From Apostichopus japonicus (lineage: Eukaryota > Echinodermata > Holothuroidea > Aspidochirotida > Stichopodidae), in the NCBI RefSeq assembly GCF_037975245.1, contig NC_092569.1, forward strand, positions 5,884,501 to 5,948,500: a stretch of DNA of 64,000 nucleotides, read 5' to 3'. Shown piece after piece: positions 59,620 to 64,000 of this stretch. The stretch's first letter is position 1. Every line of letters begins with the position of its first letter. Below the pieces are notes generated by a model. The model saw only the letters and a program-made list of their open reading frames with translations. It was not told where the DNA came from and did no database searches. Position numbers and translations under genes: made by a program.

Positions 59620-60338
59620 TTTCATCCATGACATTCCAGATTTTCTCAGGAAACTTGAAGATATCAAGAACTAAATCCCCAGTACAGCCATCATCGGTAC
59701 TTTTGACGTCACTGCTCTTGCACTAACATCCCCCATGCTAAAGGTATCGCAGCCACATGTGCTGCCCTGTCCAAGAAGGTCCACCCTTGTCCACCAATCT
59801 CTGACAGCAAAGTTCTCATGCAACAGGTTCTCACCAAAAACAACTTCACGTTCATGGACAGCATTACCTTCAAAGACACGGGACTGCCATGGGTACCAGG
59901 ATGGCACCTTCTTTTGCTTGCCTGTTTATGTCTAGCCTTGAAGAACGCATGCTCAGAAAAACTCCCTTTCGTCCTCTTATCTGGTGGCGCTACAAATGAT
60001 GACATCTTCTTCTTTTGGACCAGTAATGAACAAGCCTGCTCGTCTTCATCAATCACATCATTTTCTTCCACAGCACTATTAAATTCACCTCTGATTACTC
60101 TCACCAACAGGTTAACTTCTTCGATGTGACTGTTCGCAAGAAACACGGTTATCTCTCCACTAACTTATACACCAGACCCACAGACACACTACAGTATCTC
60201 AATTCTTCTAGCTGCCATCCCCGCAACTGCAAGTCTGGAATTGCCTATAGTCAAGCACTTCGTCAGCGTTGCATTTGCACTAACAATTCCTCTTTCCTTC
60301 GTCATAAAGATGTTTTAGAAAAAAAACCTTACTGCTAG
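59620..60338 (+). mobile_element. Decayed Penelope-like element (reverse transcriptase part)
   Basis: Successive pieces of a Penelope-type RT lie in order on + but in shifting frames: IHDIPDFLRKLEDI and IIGTFDVTALALTSP (59,620-59,735), [20 protein letters not shown] (from 59,824), a damaged palm with LIWWRY followed by [12 protein letters not shown] (about 59,980-60,030; the YxDD core is split by a 1-bp shift), then FFDVTVRKKHGYLSTNLYTR and PTDTLQYLNSSSCHPRNCKS, YSQALRQRCIC (60,118-60,290). These match the Penelope RT order. No GIY-YIG endonuclease is visible after 60,338. The element is dead. Confidence 0.85.
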
Positions 60339-63300
60339 GGACCATAGTTAATACTATTGGGTATACCACCTTATCCTCGATTAAAGTTGCAATGCATTCA
60401 AATTATGGAAAAGACAAAACATAATTTATAAACAGCAAAATTAATGTTACTGTAAGTTTATTTGTGTCTCCTTACCTGAAGTTTGAGTAAATGAACATTC
60501 GCAAAATAGTTAAACTAATTCCTCAAAATTTTGAGGACATATTTTGACATTACCATCGTCACATGCCGAAGATCTGATTGCTCGACTTCAACTGTGAAAT
60601 ACAACAGGGAATACCAAGACCTTGTTCAGCCTTTTTGCACAATAAAACAAAATCACTTAAACAGTTTTTACTATGGAACAAGAATTGAACAAAAGTTGAC
60701 TAAATTATAGGTCACGTGCTATGATTTTACTAAGGCAAATGGACCCTTTACCTGTCTCCTAAAAAACTTGATCAAAGCCTCTCTCTCAATAACCTTTATG
60801 ATACGACAAAAGCCTGCCTTGTAGCAGTAGCTTCTTTTCTTTAAACTACTTAGGAAGGTCTTAAAAGATCCGAAATGTCCTTTAACATGAAATTTCAGAA
60901 ACTCCGACCCAGAATGACCATCTTCATACTTACAATCATTATGATCACGTTTGCATACATCCACATGTCTGTCAGTGGACGAAGGAGCAATTCCAAAGAA
61001 TTAACTAAACCGACCCCTAAATGACCTTGCACATAAACCACCTGTACACCTCCATATGTCTCTTCATCACAGGTCATATCTGTTCAAGTTTCATTGAAGT
61101 TGTAGAAGCAGGGTTTTTGTTCAAAATTAAGGACAGAAAGATGGATTGAAATGATTCCCCCCCCCCCCCTCATAAACAGCTACAATCACATTCCTGATGT
61201 GCATCGTCCCAAGCCAGACATATGCTTCTACTACTGCAAAGCTATATTACTTAGCAGTCTCTCTCAATTTTCACCTCCTCCAGGTATTTCGGCATGTTTG
61301 TATCAATCTAGGAAAAGAATGAAACAATTAAGTACTAAATGGTGTGTTAACGAACTAGGGTGAAAAAGAGGATTAATCGGGGTTTTTTTCAGTCTACAAG
61401 TTTGTGCCAATACTTTTGAAAACCTTTTTTTCATCAGTTCCGGTTGTAGAAAAGGAATAAATGGCATTAGCCTGTTTTTTTATATATATATATATTTATT
61501 ATTATTATTTTATATATATATATTTTTAATATTTTTTTTTTATACCAAGTGCAGTAACAGGCTGTGTTGGCAGCCAATAAAAGATCAAGTTTCTTCACGG
61601 TGGTTTTACTCTGATATTTTCCGACCAACATGAAATTGTAGACTTTAGTACACACAGCCTGTGTTCATGAACTTGCATTAGCGAAATTTAAATGTGTAAA
61701 AGTGTAGTTCACGATAGTCGCTTGGAGCACAATGAGTCAATAGTGTTACTGAAACCACTTCAAAAACCAAAGGGTATGATATCGGTTCAAAAATTGTTTT
61801 TGTTCTTGTCATTTTAAGGCACATGAAGATAGGAGCACTGAAAGATCTCTGTCAAAGCGATTTCTCTTCATTTAAGACAAGTTTGTTTTTGCTTTGCAAA
61901 GTCCTGTCACTTCTGGCTGACACCCCAGTAAATTAATTGTTCAATTTCCTAACATATCCAAACTGCTTCCACTTTACCAATAATCAGTGGGCTAACAGCT
62001 GGTGCAATTCCATATAAAGTAAACATTAATCTAAACAATGAAACTAACTTGATTTACATCTATGAGTGATTGCAAGGAGGTTGCAATAGTGCATTCAGTG
62101 TTATGCACCCTTCGATGTTGACCTTCCCCAAAAAAGCAGAGTGACAAGACAAAATGCCAAGTTCTTCATTTCAGCTACAAGAAAATATTTGTGAAATTGC
62201 TTTAAATTTGATACAGTAAAATCAGATTCACTGAAGTTTCTCCCCCCCCCCCCTTCCGAGATCACCAATGTATATCACTGCTCTATGACTACAATTTTAA
62301 CAAGGACTGACACTTACTAAGGGCAATTGTCACACTCTTTGTGTCCAACAGATGTGTAATTTCACAATTCAATTCACTTTTATGGTTTAGTTAACAGGAA
62401 AGCAGCTTGATTGACCCTCTAATTGTGGACATATTTCAGGCTTCCTGAAAGTATGGGAATCTACTGCGCTCTTGCCTGTCTGCATGCTACCTTTTTATGT
62501 ACCTAGCTGACCTATTAACTGGGAACAGTTTAGAACTTCACTCCCATTGCCCCTCCTCTGGTTACATCCATCAACTCTCTCTCTCCTAAATTCACGAAAT
62601 AAAGAGCGTATTTCTACTGACAAATTCCATGGTTAGGAATTACACTTTTTCACTGTTTTCAGTTGTGTTAAGCATCTCATCAACGTGAAGACAGGTAAGT
62701 ATCATTGCATGTAAATACCCAAACTAGTGAGGTTTAGTCTTTTGTTGTTGTAACAATCAATATTTTGGATATTGTATCAGAAGGTGAAAGCAATATAGGA
62801 ATCACATATGATGAGGAACATTTATACCGTGGAAGGTAATCAGTAGTCATTGTAAAATGGTAAGATGTTGCTACTGAATGAAGCATATGAACTCACCTTT
62901 GGAATATCCATCTATTTCCTTGCACACCTGCAATACTTCAAAATGAAGCATGTCTTTGTTGTACCAAAAACTGTTTTCGTTGCTCAACCTTTGTGGAGCC
63001 GTAGGTTCTCTCATAGCAAGTGCTCATTTTAAAGAACATTTTCAGGTTGTCCTTTGGACAAACTTGCCTTTATATTTGGTTGTCCGAAGGATTTTCGGTT
63101 GCACAATGAAAGCACAAAAAAAAAAAAAAAACTAATGGAGTTGCCTGACGTGGTACATCGCACACATCGTGTGCACTAAAATTACCTAATATATGCACAG
63201 GGACTATTATGTTATAGTTACGTACGTCCTGCGATTATCCAACACTTGGGAGTTTTAATATGGAGCGTAAGTAATACTATAATGTATAGATTTAGCCTTG

Positions 63301-64000
63301 TAGGTGAGTACCGTAACGTTAGGCTACGCAGGCCAGGTCTATCGGCCGAGGCTTAAGTCTTACTCTTAGTAAGTAGTCTTACGAAAATTTTTACGAACGC
63401 AGGATTCTGCATCTGAGACGCAATCTTTTAGCCAGGGACTCAAAACCCTCAAATTGCTTCCGTCCTATATTTTACGGGCAAAAAGCACAAAGAGCACACA
63501 CTCACAGTTAGGCCTATGAAAAACATAACAATTTTGTTAATGAATATCTTTCTTTCTTTTCAACAAACACAACTTCTTCTCAAAAGAACCCGAATTCCAA
63601 TCCTTTGCACAGATGATTGAACTTGTTTTGAAACAAATAAAGCATAACAATCAACCGCAAGTGCATAGTTAACAACAATTCCAAATACAGAGAATTTCAT
63701 GCTAAAATAGCCAATGGTGTTTTCTAAATTTCTTGTAATTTGCTTGGTTAATAGCCCTTATCATTGTCTGCAAGCGTTCTTGCATTTATAGTTCTCAATG
63801 AGCACAAAGGGTGTTATTTAAATGCAACTACCTGTAACTATCTGGTAACTATCGACGGCAAACTTCGAGCTTCGGAATTTGACAATAATTTTGTTGTTGT
63901 ATACTAGTTACAGCTTTCATCATTTGATTGCTAGGGTTCATTATAACTAAGTATTGTACGTTACTGTAGAGATACTTTAAAGTGCATGTTTTCATGGAGG
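60339..64000. other. Right-hand end of window, no gene recognised
   Basis: Overlapping minus-strand frames at 60,719-61,077 could be one decayed frame, but no family is recognised. Simple repeats: poly-C at 61,158-61,169 and 62,242-62,252, (TA)n at about 61,481-61,525, poly-A at 63,116-63,130. The remainder is AT-rich with frames under 75 codons. Confidence 0.4.

Noticed and set aside
59709-60146. 145-codon minus-strand frame
   Set aside because: It is antisense to the Penelope-like RT remnant on +, whose ordered motifs are the better explanation.
60719-61077. Two overlapping minus-strand frames that could form one protein
   Set aside because: No recognisable family, different frames, no splice or start support. 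Left as unassigned flank.

Overview
This is eukaryotic, AT-rich, intron-containing DNA, most likely from a marine invertebrate deuterostome. An echinoderm (perhaps a holothurian) is my best guess. The reasons are a tandem array of rhodopsin-class receptors with an NRF motif, THAP and P2X7-type zinc-domain transposon genes, Penelope-like and LINE remnants, and frequent TAGGCCTA-type words. The organism call is an inference; no marker gene fixes the species.

Layout. Positions 1-9,590 are a left flank dominated by transposons. A terminal-inverted-repeat (TIR) element at 665-6,946 has a 6-bp target duplication and is itself interrupted by a 4.95-kb element at 1,508-6,453 with CACTG...CAGTG ends flanked by TA. 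The inner element carries a large inverted repeat built on tandem ~145-bp units. Positions 9,590-56,290 are a tandem segmental array of four units (about 18.6, 11.3, 12.4 and 4.4 kb). Each unit starts with the same two-exon G-protein-coupled receptor gene (9,750-11,997; 28,335-31,158; 39,677-43,697; 52,105-54,751). Every copy splices in frame at AG|GTAAAT...CAG and encodes 356 residues, so all four look intact.

Behind each receptor lies a 27/33-bp minisatellite of variable length. Units 1-3 then carry a TG tract, about 1.7 kb of unassigned DNA, an exon-like 122-bp island, a dead reverse-oriented LINE, and a spacer with remnants of a two-gene transposon (a PYxFEP acidic protein on + and a THAP domain on -). 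Unit 1 also holds a 6,161-bp insertion (14,419-20,579) with TTAA duplications and 17-bp TIRs. It contains relics of the same two kinds of gene, again facing each other. Unit 3 has a younger LINE fragment inside the receptor intron. Unit 4 is truncated and ends in a divergent LINE fragment.

Positions 56,290-64,000 are a right flank with a decayed Penelope-like reverse transcriptase (59,620-60,338) and otherwise no recognisable gene.

The only genes that look functional are the four receptors. Their paralogy is mosaic: different segments group the copies as (1,2)/(3,4) or (1,4)/(2,3), which points to gene conversion or unequal exchange. Amino-acid change is concentrated around TM2 and the first extracellular loop. 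Everything else with coding character is transposon-derived and broken.
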